Source of the DNA: Caprella mutica
Taxonomy: Eukaryota > Arthropoda > Malacostraca > Amphipoda > Caprellidae
Direction of reading: 5' to 3'
Length of the DNA: 64,000 bases
Assembly: GCA_947561585.1 (NCBI GenBank)
Contig: CANNZV010002553.1
Span: forward strand, 29,534 to 93,533
The translations under genes were made by a program, and so were the position numbers. The notes under the pieces are model-generated. The model had not been told where the DNA came from. It made no database searches and saw only the letters and a program-made list of their open reading frames with translations. This document shows, piece by piece, positions 22,426-35,100 of this stretch; the stretch's first letter is position 1; each line of letters opens with the position of its first letter.

Positions 22426-24140
22426 ATGTACATCGGACATATTCTACAACCTGGATTCATCCTGCTGAAGATCATCGGCTCTTTTCCTTACACTTGGTCA
22501 ACGAAAAAGAATGAAGTTAAACTTCCATGGATGGGATGGTTTTACTCCGTTAGTTTCTTAATTTTTTCGTCGATTATTTCAGTGGGTGCTTATGGAGTGG
22601 ATACATCACTGTCGTTCTTCACGAACAATAAGACGTTACAAAATGTAACAGACGGTCTTTTAATGGTTGTTTGGGTCTTACAATTGCAGTGTCTGAAGAT
22701 ATGTCCTTTACTTTACAAGAATTCCTTGAAAATCATTTTCAAATTCTATATGAAGAACAAGAGGAGGGGTTTTAAAATTAGCAGGTATTTGTTTTATCTT
22801 ATGATTTTGAATGTATTACTGATCCTCATTTCTCAATTTGCTCTTTTAATTGGATCAGCAAGTTATGAATCCAATGTAACAAGAGTGTATTACACACTTC
22901 TTGATTTGGACGTACAGATCACTCTTTTCGTCAATATTGTTATCTTCAGAGTTTTTATGGAACTCATATCAGCTAAAATAAATAAATTAGTATCTTCTTA
23001 TGCCTATAATCTGTCTAAAAGTGACAAACTGAATGACACTCCAGCTTCAAGCGACAAAGATTCAATCCATACTCCCGTTGACAAAAACTCGCTGAAGGTA
23101 GAATATGTTGAAGATATTCGGGATATCCGAAATGTGGTTTACCATCTCCATAAATTGTACCAAGTCCCAGTCTTTCTCATCATTTCTTCAGTTCAAGTTA
23201 TTTACGTGTCTTTCATCCTGAGAGATATTTTTGATGTGGATGAGGACAGTAGTCATTCAAGTGGTTGGAACAGAAAGATCTCCATTGTGGTGCAGACTCT
23301 ACAGATTGGAATTCTTTTCAACTCTCAACATAGTTACACATTGGCCGTGAGTTGTTTGAAATATCACATGTTTAATATGGAATTAGTTATATGATAATAT
23401 ACGTATATATTTCTACTTTTTTTTAGAAAGAGAGAGCTGTTAAAAACATAAAGGGAATACAGGTGTACAGAAACTTGGAGTTTCAAGACATGGTATGTGA
23501 AAAAATGACTAATTTTTATAGGGCTTTTACTTTTAAACTCTAGATTGTTTTCTTCATAATGAACTGTAAGAGATATTACTTATTATTACAAACTTATTTT
23601 TACAGAAAGTACTTACTTGCATTCAGCACGAAGTTGAGAGTATGCCAGCGTTTATTGTGTTAGGGATGTTCACCCTTGGACGCCATTGCTTCTTAGCGGT
23701 AAATTTAGTCACTCTTTTTGATCTATTATTTATGTTAATAATGTATTCATTGTGTTTTACTAATAACAGGTAAGAAGCAGTCATTTATATTAAACTTATC
23801 TATGAAGTCAGTGATATGGTCTTTGGTTCCTGAAACAGATGTAAATACCTCCTCCAAAATTAACAATAAAAAGAGCAGTTCTGATCTTCATATATAGAAT
23901 TCTTCATTATTAAAAAATATGAAATCATCTTTGTCCCTTTGTTGGATTTTTCTCATATTATAACAAATAAGAATGACTAGATATAAGTTCTTCAGATATT
24001 GAATTATGAACAAACCTAATGGAATAAGTGTCTGTAGAACTGGAACTATAAAGCAATCTTTTCTCTTTCAGATGTTTAGTTATACCCTGACTTATGTGTT
24101 GCTGATGGTACAATTCGAGAAAAGTCAATATTTCGTCTAA
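22426..24140 (+). CDS. Gustatory receptor 3 of a tandem trio (4 exons, 382 aa)
   Basis: Gustatory receptor (7tm_7) paralogue, shorter gene (1.7 kb). Exons: 22426-23346, 23427-23492, 23606-23698, 24072-24140 (TAA), all phase 0. Exon 1 (307 aa) has six predicted membrane spans and conserved landmarks GSFPYTWS, LLDLDVQ, FMELISAK and a loop helix EDIRDIRNVVYHL, but is clearly diverged from receptors 1 and 2 (roughly 40-45% by eye). Exon 3 (KVLTCIQHEVESMPAFIV) and exon 4 (TYVLLMVQF, residues 367-375) are almost the same as in the others, even at DNA level. The loop between TM4 and TM5 has its own Ser/Asp-rich insertion (DTPASSDKDSIHTPVDKN). The start ATG matches the paralogue start closely. Intact; ligand unknown. 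Confidence 0.88.
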
Positions 24141-24800
24141 CTCACTATAATTAATACACTTGATATTCAGCACACTTATGTAGACATATTTCATCACCGT
24201 TTAATTTAGAACATGTTACTGTTTTCATGCTCTTATAATGCCATTTAAAATGTCTCCATTATATTGATTCGTAATCACTATAGCTTAATTAATTATTCTC
24301 ACATTTAAATTTGTCTAAATTATTTAATTGATTGAGTGTTAAGCTAATTCGTTGCATTTTCATAGTTCAATCTATAAATTATAATATCTTTAGATTCTCC
24401 CTGTTAGATTCAGATTCTCGATTTAACACTTGGTTACAGCCGTAGAAATATTAAACATTATGCAATCAAATCGATAGAGTGTAATAGTTAGGAAACATCT
24501 TTTTTAAGGTTTTTCAATCACAAACATTTGAAGTAAACTCAGAAAATTAAAAAGGAGCAACCCATGAAGGTTGAGTTGCAAAATTGAATATTTCACAAAC
24601 ATCGATCGAAGTAGTTTTCATATAGAAGCTATATAATCTTCTCTTCGGGATTACCAAATGAATCATTTCATTTTATTATTTCTCAATTAAAAACAAACAT
24701 TTGACGGTCTTTTAATGCTTAAATAACTGTCTTAGGAGTCATAATTTGTTTGGTCACTATATAAAAAACGATCTCATCTCTAGGCCTCAAATCTCATACT
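24141..24800. other. 3' flank of the receptor array, nothing recognised
   Basis: AT-rich sequence without ORFs of note. Confidence 0.4.
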
Positions 24801-24803
24801 TAT

Positions 24804-24944
24804 CCGTACCCACGTAGGGTTTTTAAAGTCTTTCCACCAGACTTTTTGCTATATAGTTTTTTCTTATATTCTCGTGGAAAAAGTAGGAGGAGCTTAGTAA
24901 AAAGTCTGGTGGAAAGACTTAAAAAACTCTACGTGTGTACGGCC
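24804..24944. mobile_element. Palindromic MITE, CCGTACCCACGTAGGG ends
   Basis: Left TIR CCGTACCCACGTAGGGTTTT with AAAGTCTTTCCACCAGACTT; right end mirrored (AAGTCTGGTGGAAAGACTT, ACGTGTGTACGG). The central block with GGAAAAAGTAGGAGGAGCTT is in the opposite orientation to the copy in COG5 intron 6 (36331-36498). Confidence 0.82.
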
Positions 24945-25734
24945 AATTACAGTGTACATCGTGCAACAACTTAAGCGACTAATAACCAACTGTAGATGAT
25001 AGATATTTTGTTCATGTATTTTCTTTTATAAATTGTTACATTGGTAATAATCAGACACAATATAATATGAATCTTTGAATTAAACATTAAATTTAATATT
25101 GCCAATACTCTTCTTAAATTATATTATGTCTACTACACTTATTAGTAAAATTGGCATTAATATTTTAAATTACTGTATAATACTACAGGCTCCATCCCTA
25201 CAATTCACTCACACCATAGTAAATAAATAAATATTTCCCTTTTTTCTTAAATAAAAAATGTGCTATTACTCAGTTAAATGTGCATTTTCATGGAAATTAA
25301 CTTACTTAAAATTGTTTTTATCACGTTTTACACTCTATTCACTTATAATATTCACCTAATAATACAAATAATATTTGAGAGTATGTACTCTGTGCGACGC
25401 CATTTGTTTACATCGTTATTCGTTTCTGAAGAATTGATCAAGTTCACCGTCAAGGAATTCGAAACTTAGCATACTTCTCTATTTATTAACTATGCTCGCA
25501 CCTCTTACTCTACCACTCCTTCGTTCACTTTTACACGTAACTCTACCACTAACACACAATTTTAATTATTGCTAGCTTACATTATCCCGTGAATATATTT
25601 GTTATACCTAGTGGCAAATCTTTCTTAACCTACCTATAAATTAACAGTTGTGAATTTTAAATTTTTTATTTTCTTCACTTTCTAACTAACTGAACTATTT
25701 TATTGTGGTTTAACCATGCAATTATTCACTGAAC
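24945..25734. other. Intergenic, nothing recognised
   Basis: AT-rich. A 63-codon ORF at 25278-25469 has no supporting features and is not called. Confidence 0.4.
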
Positions 25735-25985
25735 TAAAGTTTGCATGAAAGGAAACTACAGGTCAAGCTCTTACATCGGACAGTTCATATGTAGATACAA
25801 AAAAAAGTTAAAAAGCGTCCGCTATGCCGAACAATGGACTCTATGCGCGACTGATGTTTTTACTTCAGTTGGGAATTAAACTTTGCAAGTTTTCTTTAAC
25901 AGCATTTCAAAGAATTTTTAAACGCTAATGAAGGTTAACAATTAATCTCAGATCATTATCAAATGAAAATTTAATAAATATTTTA
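25735..25985. mobile_element. Inverted copy of the 15770-16392 element's end
   Basis: On the minus strand this matches about 16200-16392: AATCTGAGATT-like block, ATCAGTCGCGCATAGAGT, CATAGCGGACGC, and the terminus near AGGTCAAGCTCTTACATC. Diverged by substitutions and small indels. Confidence 0.65.
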
Positions 25986-26141
25986 TAATATTTATATAAC
26001 TCACTAATATAAATGTACAAAATAATAAGGTAGGTATAATTGTAACTATTCTATAATATAGAATAGTTTGTAAATTGTAATATCCTTGATTACAATAAAT
26101 AATTGTCTAGATACTTGATAGGCGGATGAAATATTTGTTGA

Positions 26142-28013
26142 AGGTCCCCTCCAAGCAAATATTTTTACTGCCTCATTCAACGAGGCTAATGTTTCTTATC
26201 ATTTTGCTGCAAACCGCATCGAATTTGGTAGTATATTTTTAATTTTAAATGCTTTTAAAGATTTTCATAATCAAAACTCCACAAAACCTATTTTACTTCC
26301 GAATTAATAATTTAAGAAATTTTAGTCTGAAGAAAAAGAATGTACACCATTTGTTTTGATTGTCAATTAGGTATTAGGTTTAATAATAATAAATCCATTT
26401 AATATTCGTGTAAAGGTATAAAATTGAATGAACTTCTAATAGATACGTTTATATACTTTAGGAAACAATTAATATCTAAAAATAAAGACCTAAAACGCAT
26501 GGTTTGTTTATAAAATTCAAATTTGTAATCAAAACAAAGAGTGTACACTGTACAATCTTCTTTTTGAGCATCAGATTAGTACTTATCATTATTCAATTAA
26601 TACTTAAATTGGTATCCATGATACCAATACGTAAAATAAAAGTTTAGAAATAAAATAAATACATAAATAATTTTTTTAAAGTATAATGCCCTGTTTCCAT
26701 AGAGTTATATGATAAACTACTCTAGAGAGAGGAAGTGTTGCAGCGATTGCAGGACGCTAAGGAAGACGGTGTATAACCCTATTTTGTTTCAGTTATATCA
26801 TTTCTCCATTAAATTTTGTTTAAGTTATTTCATATCTCCATTAAACTGACGCTAGATTTCCAGTCACGTGACCCAAAAATAAGGATTTTAGCGTCCCGCA
26901 AGACACAATATTATTTTGGCCACTGACTCACCACTTGCCTACTGATAAAAATATTTCACAGAGCACAAAATTCCTGTTTGTTCAATGAAACATAATTATA
27001 TAAGTCAAATTTATCAAACTAATTACTCAACTATTATGACCTTTATTTACTGAGTGAGAGTTAATCTATGGTCAAATTTTAATTAATGCATTCATTACTT
27101 TGAACTCTCATCACAGACCTTTCATCTGTATTCTTAGTCGTGGCCTCAAAACATTTTCTTTAATTTGAACTCATAGAGAACGAAATTTTAAAGGAGTTAC
27201 TATTATATAAAAATTAGACCAACTCATTACTATTTGTAATAAGTTATGATTTTGGTTATAAAAGCGGTGCTTGCCTGTATTGTTCTATTCACTTTAAAAA
27301 ATCTGTGAGTATCTCCGGGTCGTTTAATATCAAAAATTTTGTTTTAGTAAAATGTATCCACGGTGGCAAAACGACAGAGGTACAGGCACGAGGACGGATG
27401 GACCCACGATCGATACCCGGACACATCACTTCGTTTCTTCCCATTTAATTTACATATAACATTATGTAACACCAATAAAATTGGTATGCATCTAAACGTA
27501 CAGTACGTTACATCAATGAAGTGAGAGTTTTCAACTTTTATTTATTTATTTATTGAGTGTATGGCTAAGTGGATATCGTTTTGAAGCATATTAGATATAT
27601 AATTAGGCCTCTGTTCGATGCAGAATCCCTATGTATATGTTGGATGTCGTAATTCATCTATCTATTCAACGCTGTTATAACGGTATCGCCTCGATGCCAA
27701 GTATACTTGATATGATGCGGTTTAGCGGTGCAAACAGATATCGGATTGATGTCACCATGTCTAATTTGTTAATGGTATTCGATGTCGGAAGAGAGGTTAT
27801 ACAGAGTCGTTTAGACATCGAGTAGATACATTCATGTTTGCTGAGATGATTCGCTCGATTGTTGCTCACTGAGTATTAAAAAAACTTTAAAAACAAATTG
27901 TAAAATATATACCGAACCGAATTGTAAACGGTTTGCAGAATAATGATCGTAGAGCTTAGTTCTATAATATTATGTAATATACTCATTTTTTCCCAGGAGT
28001 CTGAAGAGGACCT
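26142..28013. mobile_element. Second TTAA-type MITE copy carrying a 1.3 kb insertion
   Basis: The left part (26142-26577, AGGTCCCCTCCAAGC end) and right part (27868-28013, AGAGGACCT end) align with the two parts of 20274-20795. Flanks are TTGA and TTAA, consistent with a mutated TTAA duplication. The middle, about 26578-27865, is foreign sequence with a GGTATCCATGATACC palindrome at about 26611 and a possible tRNA-derived stretch at 27555-27625. The inserted part shows no convincing gene. Confidence 0.72.
27555..27625 (+). other. Possible tRNA-derived (SINE-like) A and B boxes
   Basis: TATGGCTAAGTGGATA resembles a Pol III A box and CTGTTCGATGCAG about 50 bp later resembles a B box. Acceptor-stem pairing is absent, so not a functional tRNA. 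Could be the head of a SINE or chance. Low confidence. Confidence 0.2.
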
Positions 28014-28571
28014 TTAAACCACATAATTAATAGAGGCTGTTCGAGCTGCATGTTCGGTAGAACGGACAATTTTTGTCCTTTGTAGGAGGGTGTCGATTCA
28101 AAGATCGTCCGTTTGTACAAGCATTATCTGTGTTAGCGAATGTTAATTGATTTTACCCTTACTGAAAGTGTGCACTACCCATTTAGGAACACATTGAGTT
28201 GTTATCCGCAATTTAAATTAAAGTAACATAAACAAGTTGCGTACGTGTCGACAAATTTGACGTGATGATTTTGTGCATAATTTTAGTTACTAATTTACTA
28301 CCTGTACAGTTCTACGGTCTGTAGACTGTAGTTTGAGATATAATTATAATTTTTCCTGATGTATTGATGAAAATAGATATTCCAACAAAATGATTTTATT
28401 TATTCCTATCCCTATGTTACCATCACTTATTCATTATTGTCTGCAGTCTGATTAATATTTGGTGGGCCGATGCGATGCGGCGGTGCCAGTCTTTAGTCCT
28501 TACTCTTTCCGATAGGTTAGGTTAAGTTAGGGGGTCTGGAAAGGTAGGTACATTAATGATTGCTGCATTAA
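28014..28571. other. Intergenic, nothing recognised
   Basis: No ORF or clear repeat apart from ATTAATGGTAACATAGG-type fragments that belong to the MITE nest to the right. Confidence 0.35.
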
Positions 28572-29210
28572 CCAGTCTGCAGAATGTGTCTCTTCTCCCG
28601 CAGAGATTTTTATTTTACAGGGACTCAGGGACAGGGAGTTACTCTCTGACTCTCAGTAGCAGATTCAGAATCTCCCGCAGCTAAATTAATGGTAACATAG
28701 GATTAGGAATTACCCCAGTCTGTTTTTGGTGCACAAAATTCCACTGACTTTTGCATAAAGCTGAAAGAATTCCACCATAAATTTCCATTAATTTGGCTGG
28801 TCCACCAACATTTTCCCAATTTATCCAACGAAAATTAATGGTAACATAGGAATAAATAGCTGAAATTCCACCGACTTTGCCAGAATATTATTTTCGAAGA
28901 GAAAAAATTCCACCGACATGTCGGTGGAATATACCACGAAATACAGACTGGAGTCTGCAGAATATGGAACATTTTTCCAAGACTCTCTGCGGGAGTTTTT
29001 GATTGAATTTTTAGAAATTTGAGATCTCTGCGGGAGATCTTGAATTAATTCCTATGTTACCATCAATTTAGCTGCGGGAGATTTTGAATTAATTCCTATG
29101 TTACCATTAATTTAGCTGCGGGAGATTCTGAATCTGCTACTGTGAGTCAGAGAGTAACTGTCTCTCAAATTAAAATCTCTGTGGGAGAAGAGACACATTC
29201 TGCAGACTGG
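28572..29210. mobile_element. Fold-back MITE with CCAGTCTGCAGAATGTG ends
   Basis: Left arm about 28572-28705 (CCAGTCTGCAGAATGTGTCT, CTTCTCCCGCAGAG, GCAGATTCAGAATCTCCCGC) and right arm about 29096-29210 (mirror image ending AGACACATTCTGCAGACTGG). The interior holds further nested pieces, including a near-perfect hairpin TTCCACCGACATGTCGGTGGAA at about 28910-28932. Confidence 0.75.
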
Positions 29211-31260
29211 GAATTACCTAATCACAAATCTCCCGCAGGGCCGCAGCTAAATTAATGGTTACATAGGAATTACCAAGTAAAATAGTATGTCTCATAAACT
29301 CACCATATGTCTCTCCAGCTCTCTCCAAAATTCAACAAATTCTCTCCAAAATGATCAAATTTTCATAAATTCTCTCCAAAATTACATTGTAGCATAGGAG
29401 AAAAATAGATAAAACTCGCCATTTGCAATTGAAGGGCTCAAAACAACTGTCACAAATTCGCCATTAAAATGGCGAGTTTGGACATGCTTTATTACTTGGA
29501 GGAATTAATTCAAGAACTCCTGCCGAGATTCTTGGAAAATCAAAAATGTTCCATATTCTGCAGACTGGTACATTAACAACACTAATAAGTATATCGGCCC
29601 ATCGGGAGGCGTGCTGCCCCCCAAACCCCCCGGGCCCCTGCCAGGTCATTAAACAATCATGATGTGTGCAGTACAACAAACTAGCTGATAGTGGATACAG
29701 TGAACTACATTAACAATTTCATGGCACCAAGATTTCATGTCACAAAATATAAAAGGCGGAAAGCCTTGTGTTTTCTACAAACTTAATGTTATTCCTACCA
29801 AAAACTTAACAAAAACTTAATTGCACCCAGTCTCAGCGGCAGTCTGCAGAATAGGGGACATTTTTAACATTTTCTGTGCGAACAATCCTTAATTTCCTCC
29901 TATATTTATAATTTACATTAATTTTAATGTGAACAAAAGGCAAAAATAGAGGATTTCTTGGAGAACAGTTTACCAGTTCCTGCTGTCTGGAATTGCACTA
30001 TATCTCGAAAACGAAGCATTTGCACAACATATGGTATTCGTGAAAAAAGTCTTAAAATGGCTCCTTTAACCAACATAAGTGTCAATATATTGAAAATTGT
30101 TGGGGGACGTTATAATAAAACTAGGGTTAATTTTTGAAGTCTGAAGTATTGAAACCATCAGCTAATGTAGTTCGTTCACTTCGTTGTATCCGTTAGTTAG
30201 TCATTCTGCAAAATTCATGATTGCTTAATGAAGGGGCGGCAAATGATGTTATTTTAGAAATATACAGCAATTTACCTTCCTAGATCCCAAACTTAACAGA
30301 AACTTGATTACGCTATATCTCGAAAACTAAGCATTTCCACAACAAAAGGTATTCTTGAAAAACGTCTTAGAATGGCTCCCTTTACCAATATAAAGTGTCA
30401 AAATATCGAAAATCAGCGGTTAACATAAAACACAAATTTATCCAAACGAAATATAAGTGTGCTACTGCGACACTCATAATTGATTTTGTTGACTACTACG
30501 AACAATATTTGAATATGTGATAACATCCCCACTGCGACTGCGATCGCGTGATGTGGGTTTTAAATATCTACGAACAGAATACCCATTCCTGCAGACTGGG
30601 GGACCTAAAGCACAAATTTACCAATACATCATGCCAGTCTGCAAAAGATGCATGAAGTTGTGAAGTTTATCCGGCGACTGTTGAGGTCTTGAAATTAGTG
30701 TCCTGAATTATCTGGCAACAATTTTGAAATTTTGAAATTAATTCCTATGTTTACATGTAATTATTGGAGAGTATTTTGAAATTTTTGGCCATTTTGGAGA
30801 GAAATTTGAAAATCATTGGAGAGAAATTGCCACAGAAAATAAATATCTGGAGACTGATTGTGCATGCTTTGCAGACTGGAATACATGTAAATAAAGGTGG
30901 AAATTAAGGATTGTTCACACAGAGAATATGTTAAAAATGTCCCATATTCTGCTGACAAATTAAATAGGACTTAGGAGCAGAATTAATCCACAAATCCTGC
31001 TGTAATTTTCAGACTGGGAAATATGTAACTCATTTTTATATAGTTAAAAGCCAGTCTGCAGAATATGGGTGATATTTATTATTTGAGATATTCTCTTTAC
31101 AATTTTGAATTAGGTAATTCCTATATGTACATTAATTTTACTTTGAACAGAATATGATATCTCTATGAACACTTTACCAGTTTACGCCAGACTGTATTTC
31201 ATGATAAATTCCACCGATTTGTCGGTGGCGTATAGGTAAGACCGTAAGGGATAGATACTG
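29211..31260. mobile_element. Nest of MITE fragments sharing a CAGTCTGCAGAAT terminus
   Basis: CAGTCTGC(A)GAAT or its complement recurs at about 29560, 29840, 30590, 30636, 30868 and 31052, each near different internal sequence (TATATCTCGAAAAC blocks at 30000 and 30310; TTGGAGAGAAATTTGAAA near 30800; TTCCACCGA near 31200). Several element families thus share the same end. ORFs here are not supported. Confidence 0.55.
29583..29710. repeat. Dispersed repeat, copy also at 40945-41045
   Basis: GGGAGGCGTGCTGCCCCC, CTGCCAGGTCATTAAA and GTGCAGTACAACAAACTAGC recur as GGGAGGCGTGTCGTCCCC, CTGCCAGATCATCAAA and GTGCAGTGCAACAAACTAGC at 40958-41030, in the same orientation. Confidence 0.65.
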
Positions 31261-32145
31261 TACGATAATAATGGTAGTTTACTAGTTAAACTGTTGAAAA
31301 AATATTATTAGAAATTTCTGAGCGTGGATGAATGCTCTAGAACAGTTTTCTTCAACCCCTTTTGGGCATGGAATGTTTATAGGAGGTGCCTGGGATTCTT
31401 ATGATATATATGTTACTTATTAGTTCTATTGTTAATGTTAATATCATGCAACATATACATGAAGTAGCTATAGCTATTCGCTATTTTCTCACATCGTATT
31501 AAGCAAATATATTATAATTGCATCTTTCCAATCTATTTCAATGCAACACAATGCTCAGGGGGTGCCTGAGAAAAGCAAGGGCTGTGCGAGGAAAATATTT
31601 TAGGAACCACTGCTATAGAAGTACCTAGGGTGTATTTATGCAACACTTAAAATATCTACTTATCCACCAATCTTATCCATAAGCACCAATAATTATATCA
31701 ATATCCCAAATATGCAATATCATTTTTTTCCTGTGTCACAATATTGAATCTATGATTTCACTAGTGTTACTTGTTCAAAAATGTGACACTAGAGTACTTG
31801 TAACATTCTTTTTTAAAGGGTTTAGTAGCTGCGCAATAGCGTAATCCAGATTTGAATTAAACTTTTGATTTCCAAGTTAATAGCAGTGCATAAAGATGCC
31901 CATTAGTTTCAGATGCATAAAGACACCCATTAATTTTCAATGCAATTTCGAAGCTACATATATTTCTAAAGAACACCAGTTCCTGCCGTCTGGAAATTAA
32001 TGACTACCTACCTATTTATTATTTTATAATTTATCAAATTATTCAAATAATAATAGCTTACAGATTTATAACAATTTTTCCTTGGTCATCAATCTATTGA
32101 TAAACTTTTTATGTAGTCAATCTATTCTTCTAACTTCTCCATTAA
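31261..32145. other. 5' flank of COG5
   Basis: No ORF. It must contain the COG5 promoter if the start at 32152 is right; I see no unambiguous TATA or Inr. TAGCTA words begin to appear at about 31455. Confidence 0.4.
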
Positions 32146-32151
32146 TGAACT

Positions 32152-35100
32152 ATGGAAGTGTTTGCTGAATTTAAAAAAGATGGTAAGTTCAAAACCTACT
32201 TAATTATTTCTATTAGTTATTTGAGATATTACATTTCTTATTCTAAATCATAGCTAAATACTAAATAGTCAATGCTGTGGAATTTAAGGATAATCATAAT
32301 AATCATGTGTTACCTATATGCTATATCTAGCTAATAAGTTCGATTTGACCAATTAGGCTTTCAAGTAGCTACATATTTTCCCCTTTCAAAAATCATTTTG
32401 TTTCTTGTCTGAAACTTTTATGAGAAATTAATTTGTTACTCACAAGTTTTAAAACTGATTTCAACCCTCAGAAGTCATCAGTGAGATATTTTACTTCAAT
32501 TTTCCTATTGAATGGTCTTCAGCTAATTTTTGACTTTATTTCATACTTTGAAACATGATGTTTAAACCAATCTTGGTAAAATGACTAGAGAATTTTTTCA
32601 TCATATTATAATCTATTTATATTTTTCTCTATATAATATTTCATTCCTTACAGCTGTGTTTGAGCCATTTCTTTCTGAAGAATTTGATGTGCAGTCCCAC
32701 ACTACAGAGTTGGTACAGGGAGTCGTCATTGCTGACCATCTTAACAAACTTTCTCTTGGTACGTTTACTGTTGGTAATAAGCTCTTTACTTATCCCTGGC
32801 TCAAAGGATTTATTCCTGGGATATTAAGGGAATATCCCAGGAATATATCTTTCTTTAATGGGATCCTAGTTCAATTAGCTGTTTATGAGCAATAATTTAT
32901 TGGTTACTAATTTTTGATCTTATAAGAAAAAAAATATAATAATCATCAGCTAGGTACTTAACTTTTTAGTTTAATTGATAGCTACCTATGACAGTCACCA
33001 GCAGGAATAATGGATCCCAATTATAATGGAAGCTACATTTTCATATGATTTAAATTGTGGATTTAAATCATATGATTTAAATTCCGATAGCTCAGAACTG
33101 AAATTAGCTATTTATAGCTAGCTAGCTATATAATGTAGACATTATTTTCTAGAAATATATATTGGTTGCTAGTATTAGTTAATATAAGTAGTTAGCTAGA
33201 CTACCTAGCTATATCGTAGGACGGGGTAAAACTGTTCAAGGGTCTTTGGTGGGATTAAATTGTTCACTCAAATCTATTAAATAACAGTAGATCCTACAAT
33301 AAATCTAATAACACCATCGTTTGGATAACACCATCTTTTTGATAAGTGTGATAACAGAATTTTTAAGATGGTGTTAACAGTTTTTTGGTAGCATCAACTG
33401 TTTTCTAATGAATTTGAGTGAACAGTTTAACCCCATCAAAGACGGTTGAACAGTTTTACCCCGTCCTGCGCTAAATGTAGGATATGAGAAGAATTTTCTT
33501 GCACATTATTTCACGGTATTGCTCATCAATTATTTTTGAAAGCTACTTGCAATATAATTAGAGAATACGAATTTCATCTTCCACAATTCTTTTGAAATTG
33601 ATATACCTTCCTAACTAGTCAGTTATAGATTAGCTACTTTAATATTAAATCATTTATTATCTAGCTATTCTTTTACCTGAATTATAAGGTCCCTTCTCCT
33701 CAAAATATTGATGTGTTTTTTCTCTCACATGAATATAAATTGATGATTCATTGCTGTATCTTCTGTCTCAGGTTTGAGTAGAGTGGAGAGTGAGTTGGAG
33801 CAGCATGTTGGTGGTCACTATGAGGAGCTACTCAGTCAAGCTGCTGGAATTGACACACTGGAGAACAGCTTATCAGCTATACAAACCAGAACACAGGTAA
33901 CTAACTAGGTAGTTATATTTATATTTCCTGTTTCTGTAGAACAATTAGCTACATTGGATTCACCTATTTTGTTATTTCAAAACTTTTTGTTTCACTGGAT
34001 TGGCTACTAACCTTCATCTTCCTTTCAAGTTAATCATAACATTAGTTAAGCTTCAAGTTTAAATGAACATGTACAAAATGTTAGTAAACATTACCATAAT
34101 GATAAAATCATAATTTCTGAATGATTATTAGTTATAGCTACATAATTAAGTAACCTTTAATTCATGATTTTTTTAGATGTTTAGATGAAAAAAGTTGTAA
34201 CTAATAAGGATGAAGCTATGTAGTGTATAACCACACTTTCTGTTTGCTAACTCAACTATAATTGTAAAAAGAGTTAGTTAAATCAAAGATTTCGTTCTAC
34301 AAATTTTCTGATGATAGTTAGCTAGCTGTAGCTAAATTTTTCTCTTCTCCTACAAACATCTTGTCATGTGACAGACTCTGCAAGCTGGTGTAGAGCGAGT
34401 TCGTGCCCGCATTGTAGATCCCTACAACAAACTTCACCAGCAAACGCTAGTGCTGTCCAGACTGCAGTCAACATGTGAGCTGTTACGGAGAGTCATACGG
34501 TGTCTTGTCGTCACTAAGAAACTGAAAACCCAGCTTGAGAATTGTCCCCGAGATCTGTCAAAAGCTGCTTCTAGCATAAGTGAATTGGGTGAGGAGGAAT
34601 GTTAATTTTTTCCGCTATTTAACATGTTTCGGCAAAACTTGAATAGTTATTAAACCTGTTCTCTTTTATAAAAAAATGTTCTTATCAGTAGCAAAATGTC
34701 TTCTTCCATGAATTTTAGTTGTAGCTAATTTCTTTGCAATAATATTTTCAGAGTGTCTGTTCATTGCTATAATAATAACAATAGCTATTAATCTATCAGA
34801 ATAGAATTAGGTTTCAGCAAACATCCAAATCAATTTCTTCAGCTAGCTACCACGAAAATCTTTTCATCATACTCATGCATTAACTACTAAATAAATAATT
34901 AGGGCCGAAACATATAAGCTAGCTATTATCTTATTTGTTATGAGTGTGTTTATTTTTCAGAGGATCTATACAGTGACGGAGAGCTGATCGGCTTGACTGT
35001 ACTTGCCGGTAGTGAAGAAATGGCGGCAAATGGACGCAAAGAAGTAGAGACTCAAGCCAGACAAATGCTGCAGTCTGGCTCCTCAACTTACAACCAGACT

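Noticed and set aside
27555..27625. A tRNA gene
   Set aside because: A- and B-box-like words are present, but stems do not pair; kept only as a weak SINE-like hint.
29464..29679. 71-codon minus ORF rich in Gly/Trp
   Set aside because: Covers a dispersed repeat (copy at 40945) and a MITE end; frame not kept in the other copy as far as I can read.
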